Shown: positions 37,077-52,845 of the stretch, piece after piece
Layout of the letters: every line of letters starts with the position of its first letter
How positions within the stretch are numbered: position 1 is the stretch's first letter
Source of the DNA: Maea johnstoni
Taxonomy: Eukaryota; Annelida; Polychaeta; Spionida; Magelonidae
DNA length: 64,000 nt
NCBI GenBank assembly: GCA_963942565.1
Contig: OZ012694.1
Location: 24,612,758-24,676,757 of the forward strand
Reading direction: 5' to 3'
Made by a program: the position numbers and the translations under genes
The notes under the pieces: model-generated
The model's input: only the letters and a program-made list of their open reading frames with translations
What the model was told of the DNA's origin: nothing
Database searches by the model: none

Positions 37077-38737
37077 CCAGCTGTCCAAGACTATGGGATG
37101 TCCTACCTCGCAGCCTGCTATAGTACTGATGCCGACTTTTTCCTGTCTGCATCTGTCTGTTCGTCTCATCTCGTTTCCTTAAAATGGGATTTGAATAGCG
37201 TTTTGACGGCCGATGTGCACGTGTAATGACGTCATGTAACGAAGGAATCCCCCACATGCAATCACGTCATGCGAAAACGGTGATATGTCAACATTAGCAC
37301 CAATGATTATGAATTGGGCGACACAGCAAAAAATGAATTACTCCTCTTTCCATGGATCAATTTCAATGCGGTTTAAATTGTTCGTACCGCTACAATTAAT
37401 TATATAAGCGTCTTTCCATTCTAGTTGAAATATGTTGGGAAATGACGATTTTGCAACAGGTTGAAATATTTTTGGTCAATCGACAATCGCTACGCGTACT
37501 GAGTGATTATTGCACAAATATGAAGCTCATATCAAGGGGTTTCCAATGCATTTGCGCGGAGTACAAGTAAAGAATAACGTCACGCGTAATAAATTCTTAA
37601 CTTTGTGACTGTATTTGAAGGGGAATGCAGAAATATCAGTGAGCTGCGCAAGCACTTAAAGCTTTGGTTTCTCGCCATATTATTGATATAAAACCAATCC
37701 TGGCACCCTGTCTGTACATATGTAGCCTATGGTAAAATCGTGCATTCACTGTCTTTGTGTCCATTTTAGGGCGTACTGTGCTGTATTTAAAGATGAGCGT
37801 TGAGCGATAATAGATGAATTTTCCATTAGAAATGCACTAACTGACTTAGAATGACAAATGCCTGGTTCATATAATTCACCCAACTATTTGTGATCCCCAG
37901 GGAACTTCCATAGTTCCTTAACGTAACAAAATACGTGTGATAAAGCCAGCTTACCTTTGCCTTTATATTTTACGTCCTAACAGATTGAATATTTGCAGAA
38001 GTTTTGGCTGATACACGTACATGTGTATCGTTTCCTACACTTTTATTTTTGATTTACTTTCATGCAGTCAGATGGCGCTTCAGTTTGTTGTGGTGCCAAT
38101 CTCACTGTTTTGAATCAGTTAGATGTGAGACAAACAACCAGGAAGTAATATCCGAAACATGTGGGTCTGAAGTACGATGGGCTAGGTGTGAAAGAACAAA
38201 TAAACTGAAAACTTCTCAATCTTTACCGTCTTTTTGGGAGGGTAAAAACGAATTTCCCGACCACTGCAGATCAAGGATGAATAAACTTTTTTTACCCTCT
38301 CATTACAGAGGAAGGGTAAATAAAAATAAAAAATTCCCGACCAGTATGATTGACCAGAGATATATAAGTATTCCTAGTCACTGGATTGACCTTGGATTAA
38401 GAAAAGAATGGATATGTAACGAGAGACCAATTACTATATGCCCTATAGTTACATGCTAGCCTCATGCAAGGACTAGCAGATAAGGCAGCAGCACGAGGTC
38501 ACGTGGGAACAAGGACCAATCAGGGCTCCCGCATCGATTACATTACAGAGAAACCTTATCTCCACCACCTGCTGGGGGTGCCCAGAGCACCTATTAGCGA
38601 CTATTAATTGACACTGGTTGAGGCTAGCATGTTCAGGTTGACCGGCTGGTTTCCATTCCATGTGTTGGTCTTCTAAGGATTGACCAAGCCGAGTGTGAAT
38701 GGGCATTCCTATTTTCACCATCATATTTTCTTTAGGG
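37077..38737. other. Intergenic, nothing recognised
   Basis: Includes an unrecognised 151-codon open frame (38004-38459) with irregular composition and no splice or homology support; not called a gene. Confidence 0.45.
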
Positions 38738-39056
38738 CCCCGGGGGGGGGGGGGGGGGAGAGAGAGAAAATAGAAAACTACTCATTTGCACCGTTTTTTT
38801 TTTTGGGGGGGGGGAGGAAATAAGAAAAAAACTTTATATGACGACCGTTTTGGGAGCTTAGATGAGCCTGAGAGCAGTAGACATGTATTTCTCTGGATGA
38901 GCAGTTATATTGGTCCAAGTTTGGGAGGTAGAGGAAACCTGAGAGTGGGGATGTATTTCTCTGAGAAAACTAAACTTTTTTTATTTTCACTCCCGTTTTT
39001 ATTGGTGAGAGAAAGTAAACACTTTAATTTCATGCCATTTTTTGGGGGGGGGGGGT
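38738..39056. repeat. Three poly-G tracts between related segments
   Basis: G runs at about 38742-38758, 38805-38814 and 39044-39054, each near agagaaaa/ggagg sequence, separated by similar ~110-bp segments (atgtatttctctg appears twice). Confidence 0.7.
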
Positions 39057-39350
39057 AGAGAAAACAAAACACTTTTTAATGGCTGTTATAGCTGTTATAG
39101 CATGCAGAAAAATAGTGTTTAGTGCGACGGAGGGTAGCGAACAAGAGTAACGCAGAGATTTGAAAATCAAAATTATCGTTCTTGGTATACTCACACTGCA
39201 TGGGAAAATGATGTCGGCATATTACGATTGCAACAAGCTATGAAATGGTATCCATTTGGTTAACCTATCCATGGCTATATGGTGCCTAAATGGACTTTAT
39301 TAAGTTGATAAGGATAGGCCTGGAAAGCCGTTACTGCAAAAAAGCACACC

Positions 39351-39815
39351 CAGTGGGCACAAATATTACCTGAATGTTATCATGTTAATGTTCAATTTTG
39401 GTCGGAATATTCTGGACCAATTATGAACATTTCAGCAACGTTCAGGTCCTAACGTTCGTGGAAAGTTCTTATTGGATGTCATATGAATGTTCGATTATGA
39501 TTAGAATATCATGCACCAATAATGATCATTCCTGCGACCTTCAGGTCTGAACATGTTCATATTTAACATTATATAAAAAATAAATTGAGACATTATCTAC
39601 ATCATAAAAACTGAACTGTTTCAGAGTGATTGCACTGCGCAGACAACTTCCAATGTTCAGACAACATTATGAATCCAAATGATTCACTTAGCATTCAGCT
39701 CAGAACATTCTATCAATATTTTCACCTGAATACTCATACAATTTTTATTCTGAACTATTAGGGGATCATTTGCTTCTATTCCTGGAATGTTCCATGAATG
39801 TTACTGTGCCCACTG
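39351..39815. mobile_element. MITE-like element, TIR CAGTGGGCACA
   Basis: Ends CAGTGGGCACAAATATTACC and ATGTTACTGTGCCCACTG are inverted repeats; the interior is full of atgttc/gaacat words. No clear target duplication. Confidence 0.7.
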
Positions 39816-40216
39816 TGCTGCTTGTCCTCATAGACAATTCATTTGCCTTTAAAGGCAAACGAATTGTTTTCAAAGACAAGTCATTTCTTTCAAGACATCA
39901 CAGTTTTTTGGTCTCTAAAGGCCTTACAAATGCCTTTAAATGCACACTACTGTTGATACAAGTTATTCCGGCCCAATAATGTGACATTTTTGCACTTTCG
40001 AAAAAAAAAACTGCTGATACAAATTTCTCCGGCCTTGGGATACTGTTAAGCTGGTTGAAATATATTTTCCTTCCTTCTCTAGAGTGGTTGGGAAAACTAA
40101 TGTTTTATTTTCTTTCCCCGAAAAAACGGGCTTGAAAAGATTTTTTTTTAATTTCCTCTCGCCCAAAGAACGGGCATACAAATAAAGTTTATTCATTTTT
40201 CCTCCCCCCCCAAAAA

Positions 40217-41250
<1,034 letters not shown>

Positions 41251-41300
41251 TTTAATCAGTATACACACACACCCACACACCACACATACACACACACACT

Positions 41301-41500
41301 NNNNNNNNNNNNNNNNNNNNNNNNNNNNNNNNNNNNNNNNNNNNNNNNNNNNNNNNNNNNNNNNNNNNNNNNNNNNNNNNNNNNNNNNNNNNNNNNNNNN
41401 NNNNNNNNNNNNNNNNNNNNNNNNNNNNNNNNNNNNNNNNNNNNNNNNNNNNNNNNNNNNNNNNNNNNNNNNNNNNNNNNNNNNNNNNNNNNNNNNNNNN
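41301..41500. other. Assembly gap of 200 N
   Basis: Entered from a CA repeat (41262-41300) and left through an AT repeat (41501-41530), so the gap probably hides a CA/TA microsatellite. Exactly 200 N suggests a nominal size. Confidence 0.98.
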
Positions 41501-41537
<37 letters not shown>

Positions 41538-42323
41538 GGAACAACAAAAGGTAACATAGAAGTTGTGCAGTTGTTTTATACCTGTCAAGTAATGCAACTA
41601 GGAAACCATATAGTGGAGATTGACTTTAAAGTTGATATTGAAACAATGTATGGCTGTGAGAATAACTGACACTGAACTCTTATTTACAAAAGAAAGCATG
41701 CAAACAACGAAGTGGATGCCATCGAAAATCTGTTGTAGGAACTTTGCACTGGCTGTATATAGATCAAACATAGTACAACTGATAATTGATGAATGCTATA
41801 ATGTCAATGTTAACAAGGAATAATATTTAGATTTGTTGAGCACCCAATTGCTTATAATTCTGCAAGTATTCAAAAATCTCTTTTTGAAATCAATTAAATT
41901 AAACTTGTTGATAAAGACATATTAGGGGTGATTGAACTGCATTACATTGACATACAATGTACATGCCTTTTAATCATCTATGATTGATTTTTAGCATACC
42001 AGCGGTAGATCCAAATAATACATCACACAGTAATGATATGTAATATAGTTAATGTCTGGATGGCATCATATCCTATTATTGCCTGCTTTGGTAGAATTCT
42101 CTATGCTGATTGGTCAATAGGTGTTAGATCTGGAGCCGGTCACATTTTGTAGATTCAATATCGAACGGCAGGATTTAATATTGAACGGCAAAATTTAATA
42201 TTACCACTTGGACAGCAATCTGACCCCCAGAGGTCAACAGCCTTATTCTGACCTGTTCATTTAAAATTTTATGAGATGTATGTTTTTTCTCAGCATGAAA
42301 GAGCAGGTGATAAATTTGTGACA

Positions 42324-42429
42324 CCCTGTTGGAAAGTGCAATCCGGCCTGCTATCCACCCTCAGTCATCCAGGATGTCATCTGGATGACTTCGGTTGGAT
42401 ACCAGGCCGGATTATACTTTCCGACAGGG
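42324..42429. repeat. 106-bp near-perfect hairpin
   Basis: Arms of ~48 nt (ccctgttggaaagtgcaatc..cagtcatccag against ctggatgactt..gattatactttccgacaggg) around a loop of about 8 nt. Could be a fold-back MITE or a hairpin transcript. Confidence 0.75.
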
Positions 42430-42745
42430 CGTAACTAATGATAATGCACACTTAATGATAATCATAATTTTTATCTGTAGCACGCATCATCATTTTTTCT
42501 GAAAGTTGCGACAAATTCTAGTTCCAGTGGTATAAAATTTGGTGAAAAAAATGTTTGAGATCATGGAATTGTATTACTCATTTCTACCCTGAGTTACATC
42601 ACTCAATCAATAAACAATTAAAGGGATTATGAACTTGTGGATTTAAAAAAGTTAGAAACAAACAAAATAATTGTGCAGTCATGGGCAAGATGGAACCTAG
42701 TTGATTGTTTTGAATTTAGATGTCCGCTTCACTGCTCAATGTTTA

Positions 42746-43202
42746 GGCGATGGTTACTTGATTTATTGGTTGCTGGATCCGCCGATCAAAGTGGAATAGA
42801 TCCGTTGGGAAAATAAATGTAATCCCCCCCACTATTTTTTGTTCTCAACTGTGCCATAAATAGGTACACCAAACCTACAATGAATTTACCATGGATGGTA
42901 ATAAAACTAGAAAACTGCAAGAATATTGATAACAGAGTAATACAACATTACAATAGCAATGCAATACAGTGTTGTTGAAATGCATCATCTTATTAAAAAA
43001 TCATTCTTTTAATATGATTCAAAAATATGGTTTAAGTATGTATTTTAGTACTAGCCAAAAATTCACTTTATTTTTTTACCTCCCTCCCGACTGTTTGCTT
43101 AAATTTCTGTGTATTGAAAAAAAAAGATTTTTTTTTTAATTACCTCCTTGTAAAATGGGTCTAGGAAGGATTTGGGAAACAAAAAATCAAGTAACCGTCG
43201 CC
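42746..43202. mobile_element. Harbinger-like MITE, TTA target duplication
   Basis: GGCGATGGTTACTTGATTTA start, complementary end gtaaccgtcgcc, TTA on both sides (42743-42745, 43203-43205). Second copy of the 17656 element. Confidence 0.8.
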
Positions 43203-43471
43203 TTATGTACAGTATGCTATGGTGAAAGTAGTAAAATTGTCGTTTATGAGTGTGATCATGTACAATTTGAAAGTGAAATGAAGTGTTCATGTAGCCTCTG
43301 CTGGTGCTAAATTTGTTTATTGAGGTGCGATTATGCGCCAGTTATGTAGCAATTCCTCGTTCTGAATAAAGGTCTATGAAATTGTTATGTGTGAGTCATT
43401 CTATTTGTAGTGCGCTCTTATTATTTATGGAGCTGGAATTTTTTTTCAGCAGTATTTCTGAGAAGTTGTTT

Positions 43472-43714
43472 GCTAAATTGAAATGAACCAGTTTGTGGCG
43501 ATGGAAAAGTGAAACCACTAAGTGACTGGCAAATTTCTCGCATACCTACGGTGAGAGACAGCAGGATGTCAGTTGAAATGCATTTAGTTTTTCTGCGAAA
43601 TTGTGGGCTAAATTGAAATGAACCAGTTTATGTCGATGGGAAAGTAAAACCACTAAGTAACTGGCAAATTTCTCACATACCTACGGTGAGAGAGAGCAGG
43701 ATGTCAGTTGAACA

Positions 43715-43716
<2 letters not shown>
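43472..43716. repeat. 137-bp tandem duplication
   Basis: gctaaattgaaatgaaccag through gcaggatgtcagttgaa occurs twice with a handful of differences; the second copy runs into an AT microsatellite. Confidence 0.88.

Positions 43717-43786
<70 letters not shown>
43717..43786. repeat. (AT)n microsatellite
   Basis: Pure AT dinucleotide, ~70 bp, between the tandem duplication and a SINE fragment. Confidence 0.97.
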
Positions 43787-43790
<4 letters not shown>

Positions 43791-43915
43791 CCAGTGACTT
43801 GTGGTTGGCGGTGTTTTTCACCGGGTACTACAGTTTCCTCCACCTGTACAACTGGCTTGTCACGAATTAGTCGTAACATGGCAGAAAAAGTCACAAAATT
43901 TCAAATTCCAAATCA
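43787..43915 (+). mobile_element. SINE family B, 3' portion
   Basis: gatgccagtgacttgtggtt to cagaaaaagtcacaaaatt matches the body and tail of 30002-30236; the tRNA head is missing, replaced by the AT repeat. Confidence 0.7.
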
Positions 43916-44008
43916 TGTTACATGTATCATATTATGACAGTAAACATGTATGAAGTAATCCTTACCATTGCCACACACTTGTGTATGTCAACACTAACAT
44001 TTGTGGGG

Positions 44009-44330
44009 ACAAAGTAGCTCAGTTGGTTAGGTGTTTGACTAGTAATCAGTATAGGTCGCTGGTTCAACTCCCGGCCTGGGCACTTTGGTCTGTTCTTGGG
44101 CAAGACAGTTTATTCCATATTGCCTCAGTCTACCCAGCTGTAAAATGAGTACCTAGCATTCATAAGGCAGTGCTTAGTGCTTAGAGCTTGTGTGCTATAT
44201 GCTGCCAGCTGCACTGGAATATCCCTTGGGGGATAGAAATGTTTTTTGTGTGTACAGGCCTGCTAGGGAAGGAAGGTTGTGTGAACATTTCAGTGGATAC
44301 AAGACTAAAAACCGAATACCTTTAACATAG
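44009..44330 (+). mobile_element. tRNA-derived SINE (family A)
   Basis: Starts with a tRNA-like head: A box tagctcagttgg, B box ggttcaactcc, ~70 bp. The body (gttcttgggcaagaca, aaaatgagtacctagc, ggcctgctagggaaggaag) is shared with the reverse copy at 62592, ending in a cctttaac-type tail. Confidence 0.85.
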
Positions 44331-44784
44331 GTAACTGTGCAGTGGTGTTGTTTGTGTGGGCTTTTTTGTAGGTCCTATAATGGGGAGGGATAAGATGATT
44401 CCCTGAGTGTTTATTTGAAGTGTGTGGGTCGAGCTTTAATTTTGTGTTTTGGGTTAAAGTTAGAAGTTGGATTTATCAGTTTTCTCCTTAAGGATAGAAC
44501 TTATACAAAAACATATCAAAAACAAATTTGGAACAAATAGAACTTGCTAATCTGATCACAATCAACATTCTATAATCGTACTAAAGAAATACAACAAAAT
44601 TGCCATGAACCCAAAAACTAAAATGAATAAAAGAACAAGAAAATCGGGATATAAGCAAATCATAAAGAGACCTAATGCTTGAAATAAACCAAGGCCAAGC
44701 AAGGAAAACCAAAACGACCGTGACCAAGGCTTTGACGACATTGGATTCTCTCTGGTTTTATTCTCAGTACTTCCTTTAAGTTTT

Positions 44785-45047
44785 AAGTAGCCTAGATGTC
44801 TAGTCTGTCATGTATTTTTCTGTTGTTTTTTTCTGTTACTAAGCATCAAATATTCTAGGCGGCCATAGTGCTCAATTTATTTAACAGTACACTTACCTCA
44901 CCAGGGTTCAGTTTGAATAAGACACCTAAAATCTCTAGAGATATGAGGATCAGGTGGTGCCATCAATCTATCATACCTGGTACTACACCACACTGCTTGC
45001 TCAGCACAGAAGGGGATGTCAATTTTTAGGGACTAGGAATCTCGACT
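44785..45047. repeat. Dispersed repeat, copy 2
   Basis: Related throughout to 26238-26482. Confidence 0.6.
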
Positions 45048-45429
45048 ACTTCCTTAGATGAACAACTAATTTATTATAATCCAAGGTACTCCTGATTGAT
45101 AGGGCCGCCACCCTCAATTATTCTTGAAAGGGAGGAGGAACACTGCCAGAAAGTACAAGCATTCATATGGACATGTGAGATTTCCTTAAACAGAAGTGAC
45201 GCATCGTAACTCAGCGTGATGAGCAGGTATCTATTTTGGCTGCGGCTGTGCTGGGTCTTGGTGCGGCACAGGTGCAGATCTCAAGTATGGTGTGATGGAT
45301 GGCGTGGCAGGGGAGACCGCGAGCAGTGCTGTCGGCAGGGTTCATTATTTCACGTGACTCTGGTGACAGGTAAAGAGAGGCAGGTGTGTGACCATCACGT
45401 AGTACCAGGAACTTCTCTGATGTGCGTCA

Positions 45430-46218
45430 ATCACAATCCTATTGTTAGGGACCTCATTTACCTGTATACCTGTTATGGTGGCTAATGAGGCCAATACAAA
45501 ATTATGCAAAAAAACTAAAAAATGACTGAAACCATGGGAAATGGGTAGTCATCAGAAAGTACCCAAATGAGAGATTTACAATGAATACCAACACGGCAGG
45601 GTTCAGATGGGTTTTCAAAAACGTTTGCGTCATTGTGTTTTGGATGAAAGTAGCCATAGCATTGGAAATGCAAAGAGTAGTGTACGTAGAGTACAAGGAT
45701 ATATGGCATAACGTGATTGTCTTCAGAACAATTTACACCTACAGCATTGGAATTTGCATTTTAATTGTCACCAATTTCCGACGGGCACCTTTCACAACCC
45801 TATCGCAAGGGACCTCTTTCGCATAATCCTATTGTTAGGGACCTCATTTACTTGTTAACCCTTATGCTAGTGGTGGCTAATGTTGGCAATACAAAATGAT
45901 GCGAAAAAATCTGAAAAATGACTGAAATCCTGGCAAATGGGTAGTCATCAGAAAGTACCCAATGAGAGCTTTACAATGAATACCAACAAGGCAGGGTTCA
46001 GATAGGTTTTCAAAAACGTTTGCGGCATTGTGTTTTGGATGAATGTAGCCATAGCATTGGAAATGCAAAGAGTAGTGTACGTAGAGTACAAGGATATATG
46101 GCATAACGTGATTGTCTTCAGAACAATTTACACCTACAGCATTGGAATTTGCATTTTAATTGTCACCAATTTCCGACGGGCACCTTTCAAAACCCTATTG
46201 CAAGGGACCTCTTTCGCC
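45430..46218. repeat. ~395-bp tandem duplication containing a MITE remnant
   Basis: aatcctattgttagggacct to cctctttcgc occurs twice. The last ~230 bp are almost identical, so part of the event is recent. Each unit begins with a piggyBac-like MITE piece (ggtggctaatg..gcattgga) and ends with one satellite unit of the 161-bp type. Confidence 0.85.
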
Positions 46219-47280
46219 TATAGATTGCAGGGAGTGGTATACTTAGTATACTTGGAATATATGGCATAACGTAATTGTCTTCAGAACAATTTACACCTGC
46301 AGCATTGGAATTTGCATTTAAATGTCATCAACCTCTGACGGGCACCTTTCAAAACCCTATTGCAAGGGACCTTTTTCGCCTATTGAGTGCAGGGAGTGGT
46401 ATACTTAGAATATTGTAATATATGGCATAACGTGACTGTCTTCAGAACAATTTACACCTGCAGCATTGGAATTTGCATTTAATTGTCATCAATCTCTGAC
46501 GGGCACATTTCACAGCCCTATTGCAAGGGACCTCTTTCGCCTATTGAGTGCAAGAAGTGGTATACCGGTACTCTAGAATATTGGAATATATGGCATAACG
46601 TAATTGTCTTCAGAACAATTTACACCTGCAGCATTGGAATTTGCATTTAATTGTCATCAATCTCTGATGGGCACCTTTCACAACCCTATTGCAAGGGACC
46701 TCTTTCGCCTATTGAGTGAAGGGAGTGGTATACTTAGAATACGGGGCATAACGTGATTGTATTCAGAGCAATTTACACCTACAGCATTGGAATTTCATTT
46801 AATAGTCATCAATTTCAGACAGGCACCTTTCACAACCCTATTGCAAGGGACCTCTTTCGCCTATTGAGTGCAGGGAGTGGTACCAGTATACTCAAAATAT
46901 TTGCCTCAAGGCTTAACGTCATTGCCTCCAGAACAATTTACACCTACAGCATTGGAATTCACCTAATTGTCGTCATCTCTGGTGTGCACCTTTCACAGCC
47001 CTATTGCAAGTGGCCTCTTTCGCTCGTTTAATGCAGAGAGTGGCATACTTATATGATACAAGGCTTAATGGTATTGCAATCAACAATTCACACCAACAGC
47101 ATTGGATTTCGCAGCTGTGTTCACTTGTTCCCCATCTCTGATGGGGTGCCTCTCATCCGTTTAATGCACAACATCTATGATTTAATGGCATTGCCATCAG
47201 AACAATTTGCATCAACAGCATTAGCAGTTACATTCACTTTGCATATCTCAAAACCCCACAGCAGTCTCCTAGGTCAGATT
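46197..47280. repeat. ~161-bp satellite array
   Basis: attgcaagggacct recurs at about 46197, 46359, 46520, 46688, 46840 and 47003 (152-168-bp steps), each unit with agaacaatttacacctgcag and cattggaatt. Units decay toward 47280. Confidence 0.9.
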
Positions 47281-47322
47281 TAGGTGTCATCACCTGTGGA
47301 TAGATGGCGATGCTGTACGCCT

Positions 47323-47534
47323 TTAACCCTTCCAATGCTGAGGCTACTTTCGTCTAAAGCACAAAGACGCGAAGAGCTTTGGAAACCATCTAAACCCTAC
47401 CATGTTGGTATTCACTGGATAGCTCTTGCTGAGTACTCTCATATCAGTGTCCATATGTCAGGGCTTCAGTCATTTTTCCGGTTGTTGCATCATTTTGTAT
47501 TGGACAAATTAGCCACCAGCAGCATAAGGGTTAA
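47323..47534 (-). mobile_element. piggyBac-like MITE
   Basis: TTAA at both ends, complete, reverse orientation relative to 22989. Confidence 0.85.
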
Positions 47535-49311
47535 GAGTGGGTGTTAGTGATATATGGCTTTAAGTGTGATGTACAACCCGAGGGTGGAACATTTGTCTTT
47601 GAATGACGTGGGCACTCGTGCTGTTTACCTCAGGTGAGCAAACTCAACAATAAAGGAAAAAAGCGACCTCACCCTTGTTTATTGGGGAGAGGAGTCTACC
47701 TAAAACATCTATAATTACATGTCATTGCCTCTAGAACAATTTACAAATTCGCAGTTAGGTTTAGTTATTTCTTTCATCTGTGATGAGCATCATTCACATC
47801 TCTTAAGTTAGGGTGCTCTTTCACCCGGGCTTCCAATAACCCATTCACTTCAGAGACGCAGGTGCACTTTGGAGATTGGAATTTGGAATGTTTCTGCCAT
47901 ATTCCGGTGCGCATCCAGAATTTCTGTGTTACAGGGTTGTTTTGTATAGTTCTGTTCCGTTGTTTTACGGTAGCTTATGGGGGAAACTTCTTTGACTTAT
48001 TTTCCTTTACCCTGCTCTTATTTGACAATTTAGCTTAATCAAAGTATATATTGCCTGAAAGATCTGATGGGGAATACATTGATCATCACGAAAGTACCCA
48101 CACAGCAGGGTGTAAGATCTTTGGCGTAGAAAACTAAAAGAAAAAACGTACACAATGTTGTCAAACGGAGCTCCTACCCACAATTTTAGGCTGGAGACCT
48201 TCAAATTTGCAAATATGGAGGAATGGTCAATACGCTATACGGTCAATGGTTTTTTTTTTTTCGTTATTTTTACACCGTTCGTATTTCATTACCATTTCTT
48301 TCGGATTTTTCGTTGAAGTAAATGAAAAGAATGCATAATTCAACTTTCAGATTCCATAACTTTTGAACAAATTTTAAAAAAATGTGATTCCTTTCCCCCT
48401 AGACACTCCTAGCTTTAAATATGCCAAATTCCAAATAAATCAGTTGACATTTGATACCCGGAATGCAGGCGAAATTCGATGAGGAGAAAAGGGCCAAAAC
48501 ATTTCCTGTTCGTGTGCAAGCCTATGGGAGCTTCTGTCATATGTGGTCTATCACTCTGCTTGGTGAAAGGCTATATATTCACAAATGATCTGATTATGAG
48601 GAAAAGGGTGTAGGCTTTAACATGTGTAAAGTCTCATAATGACCCCATATTACAAATTAGCCCCATGAACCACCTCTACAGAGTGACAGGTTTACGTCAT
48701 TGGTTTTAAGCAAACTTGAGGAATAATGAAAGTTCTTAACTCTTTGCATTAAGATTTCGCACATCGCCTGGCAACTCTGCACTACATGTAAACTCATCAA
48801 ACAAAAATATTTAAAAATATTTGGAGATGGATTGTTAAATCCAACAGAACAACTGTCAGTCAGCCACCATCTATGATGGTGTGTATCAGAAACATTGCAC
48901 TCTTATTGAACTTTTCTTTATTCTTTATTATATTTTTGTCTTAATTTTAATTTTAGTTTTCTTCTTTGTTCCTTCAGTCGTAGAAAGAATGTCTGGCCAA
49001 ATAGTTATGTAATACCTATTTAATTTGCATTCTGATCCTATTAAAGATGTATGTTATGATTAACATATGTGACATGTTGATAATGAGCAAAACTATTCTT
49101 ATTGAGATATCCTATAAATAAGTTTATATTGGTGGCCTATGTTAATTTGCTAGTTTGTGTAATTTTGTCTGAATGAAAATCTTTTGAATGGTGTTTATCT
49201 GTTTATCTGTTTTTCTCTTTATCTGAAAAACTGCGATAAACTTTACTGGATATAATACCAAGGATTATTTGGAACGTTTAGTTCACTCTGATGTGTTACA
49301 CAATACTCTCT
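47535..49311. other. Intergenic, nothing recognised
   Basis: AT-rich; no coding or RNA signal seen. Confidence 0.5.

Positions 49312-50752
<1,441 letters not shown>

Positions 50753-50834
<82 letters not shown>
50753..50834. repeat. (AG)n microsatellite
   Basis: About 80 bp of pure AG. Confidence 0.97.
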
Positions 50835-50835
<1 letters not shown>

Positions 50836-52540
50836 AACCAGGTACATGAATCATGAAAACATCATGCATATGTCGGTCCAATTATGATTTACGAAAGTTT
50901 TATAAATATGACTTTTTTGTTATCAAGGCTGCGCTGTGAGCTGAGGTGTGCATACAGGTGGTATTTGGCGAAGATTTATGAATACCTAATCATTTTGAAA
51001 GTTTTCCATAAGTGATTTAATACACCCATTTTCTCTTAATCAGACTTTGTTTTTATTCATCTAAGATCAGACCCACTTTGACTGTATGCCTTGACTCACA
51101 GGCAAAGTATTTTCATAGAACCATACATAGGCTTGCACACAAGCAGAAAGGTTTTTGACTCTTTTTACTTACTGCGAGTTTCAAACACATCTTCAGTTGC
51201 TGAGAGATTGCCTAGAAACTTGTACATATAGCTAAGAATAATACACATTAGATATGTAAGTTTTCAATTTCAACATTATTTGGAAGTCATGCAATCTAGA
51301 AGTTGAAAAATATCTTTCCTCATGAGCAGCGTGGTCAACTTGGGAACGTTGCAAAGTGTAGTTAAAATGAACGTTTCCTCCAAATGTACATGTATCTTTA
51401 CTAAAGATTTGCGTAATTTGATAGTCCCCAATCCTAGAGCTACATGTATGCCCCGGATTCATTATTGTGCATCAGAGATCCTATAGAAAATAATATGCAT
51501 TTCTTTAATTTACCTTCAACATCTTAAACCCTGCTTTGAGTGGATGTTTGTGATGTTTAATGTATTCCACATCAGGTGACCTTTCGGGCAATTTATACTG
51601 TATGGTCTGAATGGTCAAATTAAAGAAAGGCAAATGAAAGTGGTGGATCAAAAACATTGATCCCATAAGCCCCCTTAGAACCACACGAGTGCCTGAGCAT
51701 TCGCTTTCCTAAACACCTGCCGTTCAAGATAATGTCCCACCTGTATAGGTCCAGGATGGTATTCATTCATTTCAGTCGTCCAGTCAAAGATGAAGCTTTT
51801 TGGCTTTCTTGCTCGATGAAAGATGACTAATTACAGATGACACTGGCCCGCCAGATCCCCCATTAAGAAAGCTACGTCCCCTTTTCAAGGAAGATGGCGT
51901 AGAAAATTAGCTTTTTCGCAACACTGAGTACTCTCGCACCAACGACTTTCTTTTACATTTGCCTTTAAGCTTAGATGAATAAAAGAATATCTAAGCTTTA
52001 AGTGATGGACTGTCACATTTGTCTACATGTATATGCTGATATCAACGTAACGATGTCAATAACTGTTGTTAAACTGGATAACGCAAGAACTTAAAAATAT
52101 ATATTAAACTTTTAAACTTTTGCCATCTGTTTAAGTTTCATGATTAATTGCTACTCCCAAATATTATGTAATTATTATCAATTGAAATATATCTAAATTT
52201 ATATCAAATCAAATGAAAACTGAGCGTGGATATATTACAGCCTTTCTGTTGACAGCTCAAACCACACTACAACACCTGCTATGGTTTATTACCGAGTGGT
52301 AGCCTTTGTTCCTTTTTGATGATCGTTTTACAACGTACACTCGAGCAGCTCTGCAAAGAGGTCTATCGTTGCGTACCATTGAATAACCTACGAATTTAAG
52401 GGACAGTTCCAGTGTTTCACCTTCGTAATCAGTGGTGCCACCAATGGCTTGATAAGGAAATCACGGCAACCTTTATACATCGTAAATTATACAGGCATTT
52501 TAGGATAATCGACAAGGTGACATTGTCATCTAAAACTTTA
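50835..52540. other. Intergenic with a faint dispersed repeat
   Basis: 51540-51650 (gatgtttaatgtattcc, gacctttcgggcaat) resembles 57340-57445. No gene seen. Confidence 0.4.
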
Positions 52541-52544
52541 AGTC

Positions 52545-52845
52545 CATTTAGAAAATAGCCCACAATTAGAAATCCATTAAACTTTGTATAAGCTATCATT
52601 GTCAGACCCCCTTTAGAAATCCAAAATAAAAAAGCTATCCTGTCCATATAGATGGCGCTGAAGTGGCACTAAATTTCCAAATTTCGCGTCTAATTTAAAA
52701 AAAAGTCTATTTAGAAAATAGCCCACAGGTAGAATTTCACCCAAAAATTGCATAGGCTTTCATTCTCATGTCCCCTTTGAATATCTACAATAAAAAGGGG
52801 ATCACAAGTCATGCCGTCCACATAGGTGGCGCCAAAGTGGGACTA
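52545..52845. repeat. ~150-bp tandem duplication
   Basis: tttagaaaatagcccaca..cccctttagaaat..tagatggcgctgaagtgg is followed by a diverged second unit ending taggtggcgccaaagtggg. Confidence 0.7.

Noticed and set aside
38004-38459. 151-codon open frame as a gene
   Set aside because: Irregular composition, no recognisable motif or splice context; may be chance.
44009-44090. Functional tRNA gene
   Set aside because: A and B boxes are present but the cloverleaf is poor and the sequence continues into a repeated SINE body with a second copy at 62592.
45216-45485. 89-codon open frame and alternative frames in a GC-richer patch
   Set aside because: No frame stands out, no family match; runs into the tandem duplication.
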